A stretch of DNA of 64,000 bases. Source: Closterium sp. NIES-65 (lineage: Eukaryota > Streptophyta > Zygnematophyceae > Desmidiales > Closteriaceae). The stretch spans positions 1,192,501 to 1,256,500 of the forward strand of contig CANXME010000222.1 of the NCBI GenBank assembly GCA_948144175.1, in the 5' to 3' direction. The position numbers were made by a program, and so were the translations under genes. Each line of letters starts with the position of its first letter. Position 1 is the stretch's first letter. Under the pieces are notes generated by a model that saw nothing but the letters and a program-made list of their open reading frames with translations, searched no databases and was not told where the DNA came from. Shown here in pieces: positions 21,437 to 32,190 of this stretch.

Positions 21437-22620
21437 ATGGCTAGCCCTACAGTTCTCTCGTTCGATACTGAGGGCCGCCCGATTAAGTTTGAGACCTGGC
21501 TCGATGATCTGCACCTGTTCCTCCAGCTCACTGCCCGAGAGGATATCTCGCTGTACGATCACGCACTAGGCACAGTCCCTGCTCCTGCTACTGCTCGCTC
21601 GCAGTGGCAGACTCGCGATGCCCACGCCCGCTTTGCCATTTGCAACTCCCTGCCAGTCGATGAGCGCGAGCACTTTGGCCAGCATCAGACTGCGCAGGCC
21701 CTGTACACTGCTGTAGTTGCGCGCTACTCCTCCCCGGCCTCAGCTGCACTAGGCCGCCTCTCGCTTCCCTACCTGTTCCCCGACCTGTCCGCCTTCCAGA
21801 CAGTCGCTGACCTCATCACTCACCTCCGCACTAGTGATGCCCGCTTCCGTGCAGCCATGCCCGCTGAGTTTCTTGCCTCCAACCCTCCCCCGCTCTGGCT
21901 CACTCTCTACCACCTAGTCACCCGCCTCCCTGACACTCTGCGTACAGTCAGGGACCACTTCCTAGCTCGCTGCCCCACTGAGCTCACCATTGCCGCCCTA
22001 GAGAAGGAACTACTTGCAGCTGAGAAGAGTATTGTAGCTGTAGGTGCCTCTCGTGGCGACCCCCGCCCCCCTTTCTTCAAGGGGTGTTCCCCCTCCCCCC
22101 TGCTCCCCTCTGTCGCCTCTGCTGCTGCTGTCGACCTCCTTGGTGCTGAGCAGGTTGGCTCTGCGTCCGCTCCCAGCGGGCGCCGCAGCGGCAAGGGCAG
22201 GGGAGGCAAGGGCGGTGGGGGTGACGGCGGGGGAGGCGGTGGTGGGGGTGGTGGCGGCGGTGGGGGCGGTGGCGGGGCTGGAGGGGCTTGTGGCAGCGGT
22301 GGGGGTGGTGGAGGCAGCGGCGGCGGCGGTGGCCGGGGTGGGGGCGGTGGTGGTGGCAGCGGTGGACGTGGCGGCGGCAGGGGCGGTGGTGGTCGTGGTG
22401 GAGGCGGCGGTAGTGGTCGTGGAGGCTCTGGCACTGGCCAGAGCGCGCAGCACCCTCAGTCCTCCCAGGAGCTTCGTGAGTGGTACTTACAGCACGGGGG
22501 TGGGGGGGATAGCCTTAGCTGCACGTACGTCATCCGCACTGGTCGCCGCAAGGGAAAGACGTGCAGGAGGGCGCACACTGCGCAGCGCTGCTTCTCTCGC
22601 CTAGATGACGCTTGGCGTGT
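21437..22620 (+). pseudogene. gag: Gag of F
   Basis: It starts at ATG 21437 (MASPTVLSFDTEGRPIKFET) and is open for about 390 residues. A family Gag domain of about 240 residues is followed by about 80 residues of glycine-rich tract (22200-22430), then LREWYLQHGGG and the zinc-knuckle region CTYVIRTGRRKGKTC-RRA-H-TAQR-C. The last part is more basic than in E or D. The frame is lost near 22612-22622, just after LDDAW, so Gag itself is complete but separated from pol. It is the most intact Gag in the window. A -1/+1 recoding site was considered, but the sister copies read straight through this point, so a mutation is more likely. Confidence 0.85.
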
Positions 22621-25600
22621 CAGTTTCCTGACGCTCCTGAGCTCCCTCAGTGGGCTGATCTCCTCAAGAAGGATATCGATATCTATGCTCTTGATTTTGA
22701 TGTTATTCTCAAAGCAATATATGCATTGACTATTAGTGGAGAGGAGGACCAGTACCTGAGTGTTCCGCCTGACCCAGGCATCCGCACGAGTGAGGCTGCC
22801 GCCCTAGGTGCTTGCGTGTCTGCTACCCCAGGTGCTGGTGAGGCTACTGCTCTAGGTGCTAGTGTGTCTGCCACCCCAGGTACTACTGAGTCCACTGAGG
22901 CACTACACACCTTCACTCTAGACTCAGGCGCTTCGCGCTCTTTCTTTCGTGACCGCACTGCCCTTGAGCCCCTTGCTCGACCAGTCGCTGTCTCGCTCGC
23001 TGACCCCTCTGGGGGTCCGGTCATTGCGACCTCCTCCACCCTCCTTCCTTGTCCTGCTGTCCCGTCGTGCACACTGTCAGGTCTCCACCTCCCTTCGTTC
23101 TCTACGAACTTGGTGGCGGGTTGTGCGCTTCAGGATGGGGGTGTTCACCAGTTCACCCCTGCCTACGAGCGCGTGACACACTGCACGTGTGCTCGGACGG
23201 GCCGTCACCTGGCTACCTTCACTCGGCAGCCGGGGTCGGACCTGTACACACTGACCACTGAGTCCCCTTAGGTAGCGGCGTCTGCGTCTGCGTCTGCGTC
23301 AGGTTAGCTCTCTGCCCCCTGCTCGTGTCGCTCTCTAGCGCACAAGACTGTCCTCTGGCACCACCGACTTGGTCACCCGTCAGTGCAGCGCCTTCGGGGC
23401 ATGCACGCCCGGTACCTTGTGTCTGGTCTTCCTCGGGTACTCCCTCCCCTCCCACCCTCCCTTGCTCCTCCTTGTCTTCCCTGTGTCAAGGGGCGGCAGC
23501 GCGCTGCCCCTCACTCCTCCTCGTTCCCCCCGACGACTGCTCCGTTGCAGACGCTCCACATGGACGTGTGGGGCCCAGCCCGCGTCCGTGGTCAGGGCCA
23601 GGAGAGGTACTTCTTGATCGTCGTTGACGACTACTCGCGCTACACCACGGTCTTCCCCTTGCGCACCAAGGGTGAAGTCCCTGATGTTCTGATCCCTTGG
23701 ATCAGCAGAGCATGTCTTCAGCTGCGAGAGCGTTTTCGCTCGGAGTTTCCTGTCCTGCGCTTGCACTCTGACAGAAGTGGCGAGTTCTCCTCTGACCTCT
23801 TGGCAGCCTACTGTGCCGAGCACGGCATTCACCAGTCGTTCACGCTCCCGGCCTCTCCACAGCAGAATGGGGTTGCTGAGCGCCGCATTGGCCTTGTCAT
23901 GGCGGTTGCTCGTACCTCCTTAGTCCACGCGGCTGCCCCCCACTTTCTGTGGCCGTTTGCGGTCCGGTACGCTGCGCATCAGCTCAACCTCTGGCCCCGT
24001 GTATCCGCTCCGGAGACCTCGCCCACACTGCTGTGGACGGGGGAGGCTGGCGATGCGTCACGCTTCCGTGTCTGGGGATCCTGAGCTTTTGTTCGCGACA
24101 CGTCTGCGGACAAGCTCTCCTCCCGCACTGCTCCGTGTGTCTTTCTTGGCTTTGTCCCGGATGCGTCTGGCTGGCAGTTTTACCACCCCGCCTTGCACCG
24201 CGTCTTCCCCTCTTAGGACGTCACTTTTGACGAGTCCGTGCCCTTCTACCGCCTCTTCCCCTACCGCACTGCCCCGCTCCCTCCCCCGCCTCTCTTCCTC
24301 GCGCCAGGTGCTGCAGTGGTAGACCCCCTCCCCCCTCAGGGTGCCGCTCCCTCAGGTGTCTCTCAGGTAGACCCGGTTGAGCCTGCCGAGGTAGCTGTCG
24401 ACTCGCGTCCTGCTAGAGGTGCTGAGCCTGAGCGTGCGGAGCTTGAGCGAGCGGAGCCTGGGGGTGCTGAGCCTGGGGGTGCTGAGCCTGGGGGTGCTGA
24501 GCCTGGGGGTGCTGGGTCTGGGGGTACTGAGACTGGGGGTGCTGAGCCTGGGGGTGCTGGGTCTGAGGGTACTGAGCCTGGCGTTGCTGAGTCTGGGGGT
24601 GCTGAGCCTGGTGGTGTTGCAGTTGACTGTGAGGCGCGTGGAGGACATCCCTCTTCGCAGCAGCTACGTGAGTGGTACTCACGGTACTGCAGCCTCCGGC
24701 GGGGTGCGTCTCGGGCTCGTGGTGCTACTGGAGTTGGTACTCGTGTTTCTTCACCACGGCGGGAGCCGCCCTCTTCCCCACAGCTTCGAGAGTGGTACGC
24801 TCGGCACATCAGTCTCCGGAGTGGAGCTGCTGGTGCTGGGGTCCCAGGAGCTGACGCTGCTGCGGGTGCTGCGGACCCTGGTGCTGGAGGTACTGCTGCT
24901 GCTGGCCGTGCTGCTGGAGGTGCTGCTAGTACTGAGGACCCGGGCGTTGGAGCGGCGGCAGGTGCTGCGGTCCCTGGTGCTGGAGGTGCTGCTGCTGCTG
25001 GCGGTGCTGCTGGAGGTGCTACTAGTACTGAGGACCCGGGCGTTGGAGCTGCTGCGGGTGCTGCGGACCCTGGTGCTAGAGGTGCTGCTGCTGCTGGAGG
25101 TGCTGCTTGTGCTTCAAGAGGTGCTGCTGCTGCCGCTGGTGTCTTTGCTGGTTCGAGAGTTGCTGCACGGTCACGGCCGTACTTCGTTCCGCTCCTTCAG
25201 CAGGTTCTTGGTCAGCGTCCTCCTCCTTGTCCTCCTCTCGCCTTAGAGTGTCCGCCGTCTGTCCAGTCACAGCCACAGTTACCGCGTGCCTCCCCGCTCC
25301 CTGTGCCTACTCCTTACACTGGTCCGACTGGAGGTCTTGCTGAGAGACGTGAGCCTGCGTCACGTCCTGTGTCACCTGCGTCTCGTCGAGCGTCGCCTGT
25401 TCGAGCTGCTACCACTGGTAGTCGTGTCCCGCGTGAGCGTCCTCCTGCTCTCCAGGCACTCACCAGATGGCGCTTGGTCAGTCCACTGCTCCGCAGCGTG
25501 TCGCTCTCCCGTCGCCTCCTGCGTCCTCTCTTCCTGCTCTTGCTGACCCGGAGTCAGACTCCCTTCGCGCTGCCAGTCCTACTGTCACACGTCTCCTGGC

Positions 25601-27445
25601 TACGGTTGTCACTGACCCTTCCTTTGAGTCCGCTGCTGCGTCTGCCTTAGTCACTGAGCTTGTTGAATTTGCAGCTGCATGTCCTCTAGACTACGCTGCG
25701 AGTCTTGTTGCTGAGTCTGTCTGTCCTCCGTCCGTCGGGGGTGAGTGTGCTCTTGGCACGGACGTTCTGGAGGACAGGCAGGAGGAGTTTGGTTGCCTTG
25801 CCGCTGCTTTGCCCCATCTCGTGTCCATGCTTGATGCCCCTGAGGGAGACCCGGATGCACCAGACATCCCGACCCCACGCTCTTACGCAGAGGCGATGGC
25901 CGGTCCCTACTCCTCTCAGTGGCAGTCAGCCATGGACACAGAGTTGGCTTCCGGAAGTCCTCTGGCACCTACGTCGACGAGGTTCCCCCACCTGGGACGA
26001 ACATCGTCAGTGGCATGTGGATTTTCAGGGTGAAGCGGCCGCCGGGCTCTCCGCCTGTCTTCAAGGCGCGTTACGTTGCACGAGGCTTCAGTCAGCAAGA
26101 GGGAGTTGACTTCTTCCAGAACTTCTCCCCGACCCCGAAGATGACCACTCTTCAGGTTCTGCTACACGGCGCCGCTCAGCGTGACTACGAGCTCCACTCT
26201 CTTGACTTCAGCACAGCTTTCTTGAAGGGCAGCTTGCACGAGGAGATCTGGCTGCGCCGCCCACCTGGCTTCACTGGGTTGTTCCCTCCTGGTACCCAGT
26301 GGAGCCTCCGGCGGCCGGTCTACGATCTCCACCAGGCGCCACGTGAGTGGCACGACACACTGAGGACTACACTTGCGGCTCTTGGGTTCGCTCCTTCTAC
26401 TGCTGACCCGTCGCTGTTTCTACGTACTCACCCCTCACTGCCGCCGTTCTACATCCTCGTGTACGTCGACGACTTGGTCTTTGCCACTTCTGACACAGTT
26501 GGTCTCGCTCACGTGAAGTCCGAGCTGCAGAAGAGACACACGTGCACAGACGTGGGTGAACTAACAAGCTATCTTGGCTTGCGGATCACCCGGGACAGAG
26601 CACGGCGCACCATCACCTTGACTCAGTCACACATGGTGCAGCAGGTCCTTCAGCGCTTTAGCTTCACGTACTCTTCGCCTCAATCCACTCCTCTGCCTAC
26701 GGGACACTCGCTCTCAGCTCTGCCTTCGGATGAGTCCGTAGAGCCGAGTGGTCCGTATCCAGAGCTTGTGGGCTGCCTCATGTACCTGATGACCTGCACT
26801 CGACCTGACCTTGCATACCCTCTCAGCATCTTAGCACGCTATGTCGCTCCCGGCCGTCACCGGAAGGAGCACATGGATGCAGCTAAGAGGGTGTTGCGCT
26901 ACTTGTGCAGTACGTCGGGCATGGGGCTAGTGCTTGGAGGGCGAGACCGGCCTGTTCTCACTGGGCACTCCGACGCTTCTTGGGCAGACGACCAGGCTAC
27001 TCAGCGGTCGTCCCAGGGTTACACCTTCAGCCTTGGCTCTGGCTCTGTCTCTTGGCGTTCTACTCGCTCTTCTTCTGTTCTCAGCTCCAGCTGTGAGGCT
27101 GAGATCTACGCCACGGCCATGGCTGCCCAGGAGCTTCGCTGGCTCACCTACCTGCTGACTGACCTTGGAGAGCAGCCTCGTTCTCCTCCAGTGCTGTACG
27201 TCGACAACAAGGCCACCATTGCCTTGTGTCGGGAGCACAGACTGGAGCACAGGACGAAGCACATTGCTCTGCGCTACTTTCTTGCTCGAGAGTTGCAGCA
27301 GCGAGGTCAGCTTTGTCTGCGTTACATGGCCACTCGGGCCAACAGTGCTGACGTGTTCTCCAAGGCGCTTCAGCCTTGTGACCATCAGCGCTTCTGTACT
27401 GTTCTAGGCCTCGTGCCTACTGTCCCTCATTTGCTCACTTCTTGA
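22612..27445 (+). pseudogene. pol: Pol of F: protease, integrase, linker, RT, RNase H
   Basis: Protease (LDSGASRSFFRDRT near 22918), integrase zinc region and core (MDVWGPARVRG, HSDRSGEF, NGVAERR), the AEPGG linker (24415-24620), a long Ala/Gly linker, RT with YVDD near 26462, and RNase H ending at TGA 27443-27445. Lesions are TAG at 23269, TAG at 23305, TGA at 24082, TAG at 24214 (sister copies read CAG), a frameshift near 25460 and another near 25955. From about 25955 the RT-RNase H part is open for about 490 residues. Its 5' neighbour is Gag in another frame. The active site is intact, but the whole cannot be translated as one protein. Confidence 0.9.
24415..24625 (+). repeat. IN-RT linker minisatellite of F
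   Basis: About 13 copies of a 15-bp unit, GCTGAGCCTGGGGGT, encode AEPGG repeats in the pol frame. The central copies are nearly identical. Confidence 0.85.
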
Positions 27446-27675
27446 CTTTGCTTGTACAGTGATCTTTATATATATATATATACCTGCATGCTTACTCTTG
27501 CTAGGTTGTGATCACTGTATCTCTTGTTCTTTTATAAATCTGCATGTGAACTGGTCTTGTGACCACTTGTTTGTGCTCGGAACTTGTGTGGTATCCTTGA
27601 GATCCACCCTGAGCTTTGCTTTGCTTTGACTGGTCTTGTGACCCCTTGTTCTCCCCCACTTTGCCTATGGGGGTG
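27446..27675 (+). other. 3' UTR and polypurine tract of F
   Basis: Non-coding with TATATATATATA (27468-27481), then the family's conserved GTGACCCCTTGTTCTCCCCC segment and the polypurine tract GGGGGTG directly before the LTR. Confidence 0.7.
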
Positions 27676-27804
27676 TGTCAAACATTGTATGTAGTGCTTG
27701 TTTAGGCTACAGTGGGCTAGCCTATAGTGGGTACACATTTCTAGGGTTAGGTTTGACCTATTTGTACCCAACCCTCATTCTAGTCATTCATTCTCCTTCT
27801 GTCA
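27676..27804 (+). repeat. 3' LTR of F (129 bp)
   Basis: TGTCAAACATTGTATG ... CTTCTGTCA. Same length as the 5' LTR, with six differences by eye. Confidence 0.93.
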
Positions 27805-28102
27805 CTACCTGCTCACTGACCTTGGAGAGCCGCCTCGTTCTCCTCCAGTCCTGTACGTAGACAACAAGGCCATTCTGGCCTTGTGTCGAGAGCAGAGACT
27901 GGAGCACAAAACAAAGCACATTGCTCTTCGCTACTTCCTTGCTCATGAGCTTCAGCAGCGTGGACAGCTGCGACTTGCGTACGTGGCCTCTGAGGCCAAC
28001 ACTGCTGATGTCTTCACCAAGGCACTTGCGCCTTGTGATCATCAGCGTTTCTGCACTCAGCTGGGTCTTGTGCCTGTCTTGCCTCACTTGCTCACCTCTT
28101 GA
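27805..28102 (+). pseudogene. pol: RNase H C-terminal part of E, after F
   Basis: The RNase H frame of E resumes after F: LLTDLGEPP, YVDNKAILALCREQR, TKHIALRYF, then the ANTADVFTKALAP tail and TGA at 28100-28102. No further lesion is visible in this piece. It joins exactly across F through the CTACC duplication. Confidence 0.92.
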
Positions 28103-28314
28103 TCTTGCTTGTACTATCACATATATATATACCTTCTCGTGCTTGTCTAGCTTTATATATATGTGTGTACTCTTGCTTGTGAACTGGCCTTGTGGCCCTG
28201 ACCTTGTGCTCGGACTGTGTGGTGACTTTGTGATCCACCCTGAGCTTGCTTTGCTTTGCTTTACTTGACTGGTCTTGTGACCCCTTGTTCTCCCCCACTT
28301 TGCCTATGGGGGTG
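28103..28314 (+). other. 3' UTR and polypurine tract of E
   Basis: Two ATATATATA runs separated by CTTGTCTAGC, then the conserved CTTGTTCTCCCCC stretch and the polypurine tract GGGGGTG just before the LTR. Confidence 0.7.
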
Positions 28315-28448
28315 TGTCAGAATGCTATATATCTTATACATTTGTGTAGGCTATAGTGGGGTATCCCATAGGGGGTACAACCCAATTAGGGTTTCCTATA
28401 TGTACTCACTTCATTCATAGTTCATTCATTCTCGCTCTACTTTCCTCA
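28315..28448 (+). repeat. 3' LTR of E (134 bp)
   Basis: TGTCAGAATGCTATATATC ... CTTTCCTCA. It matches the 5' LTR at 13801-13935 except for about five positions and one indel, and is followed by the CCGGC duplication. Confidence 0.93.
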
Positions 28449-29820
28449 CCGGCCTGGCTAGCCATGTAAATTAATGGGTACAATCTTTTATCACAGCGAG
28501 ACTTTACTGTGCAGGGTGAGAGCCCGTTTTCAAACCCGTTCTATCATTCTCCCTCATTGATGCATCTAGCCGCAGCATAAGGCCCTCGCTACCAGACATT
28601 TCTGTCTCAATGTTTTTTTTTTGTTAGTTAGATTTCCCAAAAACGGGTTTATTGATTCATCTTTTTGATAAAAAATGGTATAATGACTTCATTTGATTCA
28701 TCAAAACTATAATGTGTGATCCATCTGAAATCAAATTATAATAATCTAGAATGACTCTCGTCAAAACATGCTGTAACAAGTCAAATATGTGGTGTGACAG
28801 GGAATCTTTATTGCGATGGGTCGAATTGTTGACTACTAATTGGGATCTAGAAGTTCTAAGCACGCCTTTAATACACACTAGCTAGTCCCCACGGGGTCAC
28901 GTCCAAGGGTCCTCGGGTGCCTGGCAAAGCCAGCCTCTAACCAAGGGTCCATGTTTGTTGAGGAACACACTAAGTGTAAACAAAATTGTGTGCTTTAGAA
29001 CGTTCCCAAACTCATTTGCGCAGTGTTGAACGATCAATATGTGCGTGTGCAGAATAGCTCATCGCGTCAATACGTTGATAGGGAATTTTCTATTCACGAA
29101 AATATTGATTACAATCAAGCACAAGCACGCATATATAGAAATCACTAAGTATGAACAAATGCAAACATTAAACAGATATAAAACTGTTATTCGGACTTTG
29201 CCATGTTGTCTTGGAGAAACGGTAGCCCAACTTCTGCTTCATTTGGCTTTACTTGCCACCTTAGAAAAACCGTCTTCATTTTGCATCTCTGTCAGACGCC
29301 CCTGCCGACTCCTGGCATGAATGATTATGATTGCACACATAGGAATCATGCTCACTCGTGTGGGAATTCCATTTCTCCGGTGCTTCATAGTTGTAAAACG
29401 GTTTTCACCGATTCGTACCTGTAATGAAACCATTGCGTTATGTGCGCGACTTTCTGGCAAAATTTCTTTGTTTGCAAGTCAACGCGAATTTAGTTTTTTT
29501 TCAACTGTTATTTCGAGCTCCCGACGTGCCACGTGCACGACCGAGATATCCCTTGATCATGCAGGACAAATCTATCGCGTCAACGATCGTGCGTTGTCCT
29601 GCACGGAACGGAGCGATCATGTTGCTCTGTCTTGTTGCAGTCATGCACAATGTGCACCTCGCAACAGAGCCACATACGCGCAGGCTCTGTGGGTCTTGAC
29701 TTTCACGTCCCTGACTAGCGCAAAAATCAAGGTCAAAGGGCTCGGTCAAAACTCAAGCCCTACTCCTTGGCACACTCGACACTCACGATGAACACTCATG
29801 AAAAACCCATGAACAAAACA
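28449..29820. other. AT-rich spacer between E and B1
   Basis: No gene recognised. It holds a decayed A-type LTR fragment (28886-28958), a perfect 10-base inverted repeat (29560-29569 with 29594-29603), and ATGAACA-type words near 29780-29820 that continue on the far side of B1. Confidence 0.5.
28886..28958 (-). repeat. Decayed fragment of an A-type LTR
   Basis: The minus strand carries CAGGCACCCGAGGACCCTTG and neighbouring words. This matches the A LTR at about 4030-4100 (CAGGCACCCAAGGACCCTTG, then GGTGACCCC) over about 65 bp at roughly 80 percent by eye. Confidence 0.6.
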
Positions 29821-29825
29821 GAAAA
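29821..29825. repeat. Target-site duplication of B1 (GAAAA)
   Basis: GAAAA precedes the 5' LTR and recurs at 37186-37190 after the 3' LTR. Confidence 0.92.
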
Positions 29826-29959
29826 TGTCAGAACATAATAGCTTACTTATTTGTGTAGGCTATAGTGGGGTATCCCATAGGGGGTACAACCCAGCTAGGG
29901 TTTCCTATTTGTACTCACTTCGTTCATAGTTCACACATTCTCTCGTTCACTTCTTCTCA
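29826..29959 (+). repeat. 5' LTR of B1 (134 bp)
   Basis: TGTCAGAACATAATAGC ... CACTTCTTCTCA. Confidence 0.93.
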
Positions 29960-29971
29960 TGGAATCAGAGC
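29960..29971 (+). promoter_or_regulatory. tRNA primer binding site of B1
   Basis: TGGAATCAGAGC follows the LTR directly. It differs at one base from the initiator tRNA-Met site TGGTATCAGAGC. Confidence 0.8.
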
Positions 29972-30900
29972 AGGTTCCCCTGTGGGAACTGTGCTTAGGG
30001 CCCACCACCTAAAATTTTTTTTTTCTGCCCTAGCGCCTTAGTGCCCTAGCGCCCGCCCTAGCGCCCGCCCTACCGAGCGCCCTAGCCCCCACCTCGGCGC
30101 CCGCCCTTTCGAGCCGCCCGTTAGCGCCGCCCGTGCGGCCGCCCGTTCGCGCCGCCCGTTAGCGCCGCCCGTTAGCGCCGCCAGTTAGCGCCGCCCGTGC
30201 GGCCGCCCGTTCGCGCCGCCCGTAGCGCCGCCCGTGAGCCGCCCGTAGCGCCGCCCGTCGCGCCACCCGTTAGCGCCGCCCGTGAGCGCCGCCCTTGCAG
30301 CCGCCCGTAGCGCCGCCCACTAGCGCCGCCCGCCGCGCTGCCCGTGCGACAGCCCTAGCGCCGCCCGTCGCGCTTTCAGCTGCCCGCCAGAGCGCCGCCC
30401 GTCGCGCTGCCCAACGCGCTGCCCGTCCCGCTGCCCAGACCGCCGCCCAGCGCCGCCCTGACACCGCCCGACGACCAGCCCGTGCAGCCGCCCGTGCAGC
30501 CGCCCGTGCTCCCGCCCGTGCACCCGCCCGTGTAGCTGACCGTGCAGCCGCCCGTGAGGCCGCCCGTGCACCCGCCCGTGTTCCCGCCCGTGCACCCGCC
30601 CGTCCAGCTACCCGTGCAGCAGCCCGTGAGCCGCCCGCTAGCCGCCCACGAGCCGCACCAGCCACTAGTGCGGCCGCCCGAGCACCGCCCCAGCCGCCCG
30701 TGCCGCCGCCCGAGCCGCCTGAGCCGCCCAAGCCGCCCGCGCCGCCCGAGCCGCCCGAGCCGCCCGAGCCGCCAGAGCTGCCCGAGCCGCCTGAGGAGCC
30801 GCACTCCTACTCCTGTCGGGCCACTGCTGCTCCAGGGCTGTGTTCCTGTGCCGCTGACCTACCCGACTCTTCCTGCCCGGTGAGACTGTCAGCTGCAGTC
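29972..30900 (+). repeat. Leader of B1, GC-rich repeats, partly open in the gag frame
   Basis: Repeats of GCGCCGCCCGTTAGCGCC and, later, GTGCAGCCGCCC and GAGCCGCCC units. From 30295 to the gag ATG at 30901 the gag frame has no stop, so a product with an alanine/proline/arginine-rich extension of about 200 residues is possible. Because the other copies have unrelated repeats here, I take it as leader. Confidence 0.7.
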
Positions 30901-32190
30901 ATGGCCACCCCCAATGTCCTAGATTTTGACGCTGAGGGTAGAGCCATTGACTTTGCTGTCTGGATTGAAGACCTGCAGCTGTACTTACTGTGTGATGCGA
31001 TCGATGAGGTCTCTCTCTTTGAATTTGTCTCTGGCGCTGTCCCTGCCCCTCTTGCTGATGCTGATTCCGCCGTTCGCTCCAAGTGGGCGACCCGCGATGC
31101 TGCTGCACGTCTTGCTGTGCGTCGCCACCTCCTTTCCTCTGAGCGTGCCCACTTTAGTCAGTGCAAGACCGCCCAGGCCTTGTACGACGCTGTAGTTGCA
31201 CGCTACTCCTCCCCTTCCTTCGCTACGCTGAGCCGCCTCATGCTACCGTTTCTCTTCCCTGACCTCGCTGCCTTTCCCACTGTTGCTGACCTCATTACCC
31301 ACCTTCGCGCTAGTGACGCTCGCTACCGCGCTGCCCATCCTGCTGAGTTCCGCGCCGCAAACCCTCCTCCCATGTACATCACTCTCTACTTTCTTGTCAC
31401 CCGTCTCCCTGAGTCCCTTCGTGTCGTTAGGGTCTAGTTTCTCTCTGTCTGTCCCACCACCCTCACTGTCGACCTCCTTGAGGAGTCCCTGCTAGCGGCT
31501 GAGAACAGCATCGTCGCTGTAGGGGCCCCTCGGGGTGACCCTCGCACCCCCATCTTTGAGGGGTGTTCTCCTTCCCCCTTGCTGCCCTCTGTCGCCTCTG
31601 CCGCTGCGGCCGACCTCACTGGTTTTGAGTCGGTCGGTGCGGCGTCTGCCCCCAGCGGTAGACGCCGCTCTGGCAAGGGCAAGGGGGGCAAGGGAGCGGG
31701 TGGAGCTAGAGGGGGCAGTGGAGGAGGAGGTGGGGGTGGCGGGGGGAGTGGGGGTGGCGGTGGGGGTGGTGGCGGGAGTGGAGGTACTGGTGGCGGCGGT
31801 GGAGGCGGAGGTGGCGGCGGAGGCGATAGCGGAGGAGGCGGGGGCGAGGGTGCCGGTGGGGGCGGTGGCGGTGGAGACGGGGGTGGCGGTGGAGGCGGGA
31901 GTGGCGGTGGCGGCGTGGGTCGGAGTGGCTCATCCCAGCGGAGCAGCTCTGGGGGTGGTCAGCGCCAGCAGCAGCAGCAGCAGCCACAGCAGCAGCAGCG
32001 CTCTCGCATCGTCCCCGCCCCTCAGCAGCTCCTTGAGTGGTACTTGCAGCGTCAGCATGGTGGTGCGTTCAGTCCCTGCCCCTACGTTCTTCGCACCGGC
32101 GACCGTGCGGGGGAAAGGTGTGGAGGCACCCACACAGCCCGCCGCTGCTTTGGCCACCTGACCGACGCCTGGCGTCAGCAGTTTCCGGAG
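30901..32190 (+). pseudogene. gag: Gag of B1
   Basis: It starts at ATG 30901 (MATPNVLDFDAEGRAIDFAV). The family Gag domain is interrupted by TAG at 31435-31437, and the same frame then continues. A glycine-rich tract covers about 31695-31920 (some 75 residues), followed by a glutamine-rich run (31957-32000), LLEWYLQ, and the zinc-knuckle region CPYVLRTGDRAGERC-GGT-H-TARR-C ending near 32150. The stop truncates Gag before the glycine tract and knuckle. In sister copies this position codes for an aspartate/histidine pair (RDHFLSV). The frame continues directly into protease. Confidence 0.88.

Larger units (their letters stand above)
20502..27804 (+). mobile_element. Copia element F, full length, nested in E
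   Basis: A 7303-bp element with two 129-bp LTRs, primer site, leader, gag-pol, 3' UTR, polypurine tract and CTACC target duplications. Its LTR (TGTCAAACATTG...) is a separate subtype. The two LTRs differ at six positions by eye. F is younger than E by position. Confidence 0.95.
13801..28448 (+). mobile_element. Copia element E, full length, interrupted by F
   Basis: Both LTRs, primer site, leader, gag-pol, 3' UTR, polypurine tract and a 5-bp target duplication are present. Removing F and its duplicated CTACC leaves about 7.34 kb, the same as B1 and F. The two LTRs (135 and 134 bp) differ at roughly five places. Confidence 0.92.

Noticed and set aside
24352..24809. Minus-strand frames with SAPPGSAPPGS repeats
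   Set aside because: These are antisense of the AEPGG linker repeats of element F.
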